DNA of 30,874 nt, taken from positions 1-30,874 of the IMG/VR virus record IMGVR_UViG_3300028666_000087, one strand, 5' to 3'. The notes beneath the pieces are model-generated. The model did not search any database. It was given only the letters and a program-made list of their open reading frames with translations, and was not told where the DNA came from. Positions 30,793 through 30,874 of this stretch are shown here, piece by piece. The DNA is from a virus. Made by a program: the position numbers and the translations under genes. Numbering within the stretch: position 1 is the stretch's first letter; each line of letters starts with the position of its first letter.

Positions 30793-30874
30793 TTAGTTAC
30801 CTGTTAAGAATCTAAATGCAGCTATAGTAGGAAAGTCAATATCATTACTTATAATATTAGTTACAGTTATTGTA
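30793..30874 (-). CDS. C-terminal end of an unknown gene (runs off right edge)
   Basis: On the minus strand a frame is open from the window edge to TAA at 30795-30793, encoding a tail that ends NDIDFPTIAAFRFLTGN. Only 27 codons are visible. Direction and position make it the next upstream virion gene. Confidence 0.55.
   Translation of the reverse strand, partial: TITVTNIISNDIDFPTIAAFRFLTGN

Overview
This window is the tail and baseplate region of an AT-rich, T4-like contractile-tailed phage (myovirus) that probably infects a Bacteroidetes/Flavobacteriia host. The phage assignment rests on a tail tube protein, a large tail sheath, a gp26-like baseplate hub protein, a tape measure protein, a gp53-like wedge protein and a long tail fibre. 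The host assignment rests on seven promoters of the Bacteroidetes form (TTG, 20 bp, TAnnTTTG), the near absence of Shine-Dalgarno sites, and an OmpA-like domain with the Bacteroidetes-style YASPxG signature.

Layout: almost all virion genes lie on the minus strand and read from right to left. At the right edge (30.9-28.6 kb) are the end of an unknown gene, a 151-aa structural protein, three tandem paralogous small fibre-like proteins and a 101-aa tail-completion-like protein. A GIY-YIG nuclease and a 480-aa tail protein follow. Next come a 1591-aa fibre with about 20 SHAEG repeats (26.6-21.8 kb), the sheath (21.5-18.6 kb), a terminator, and a 383-aa OmpA-like protein. The tail tube lies at 16.3-15.9 kb and the gp26-like hub protein at 13.2-11.9 kb, followed by a small tail assembly protein reached by a likely +1 frameshift. 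Then come a 497-aa protein, the tape measure (9.3-6.9 kb), a non-coding gap with a candidate small RNA, a 1310-aa baseplate protein with an OmpA-like domain, an HNH nuclease, the gp53-like protein, TnpB, and a partial gene.

Foreign or accessory islands break this module. They include plus-strand genes at 10.9-11.7 kb (ribbon-helix-helix plus HNH), 13.4-14.3 kb (three-gene operon), 16.5-17.4 kb (98-aa protein and a secreted CAP-domain protein) and 21.6-21.8 kb (ribbon-helix-helix). Minus-strand additions are a 180-aa gene and a Vsr-like nuclease at 14.3-15.7 kb. Five mobile-type nucleases of four families (TnpB, two HNH, one EDxHD/Vsr-like, one GIY-YIG) sit in this stretch.

Two promoter types appear to separate the gene classes. 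Accessory genes and the candidate small RNA carry the host-type promoter, always with exactly 20 bp between the boxes. Virion genes instead carry a sense-strand ATATTTAT motif, usually about 15 or 34 bases before the start codon and several times just after a hairpin or terminator; this is a candidate phage late promoter.
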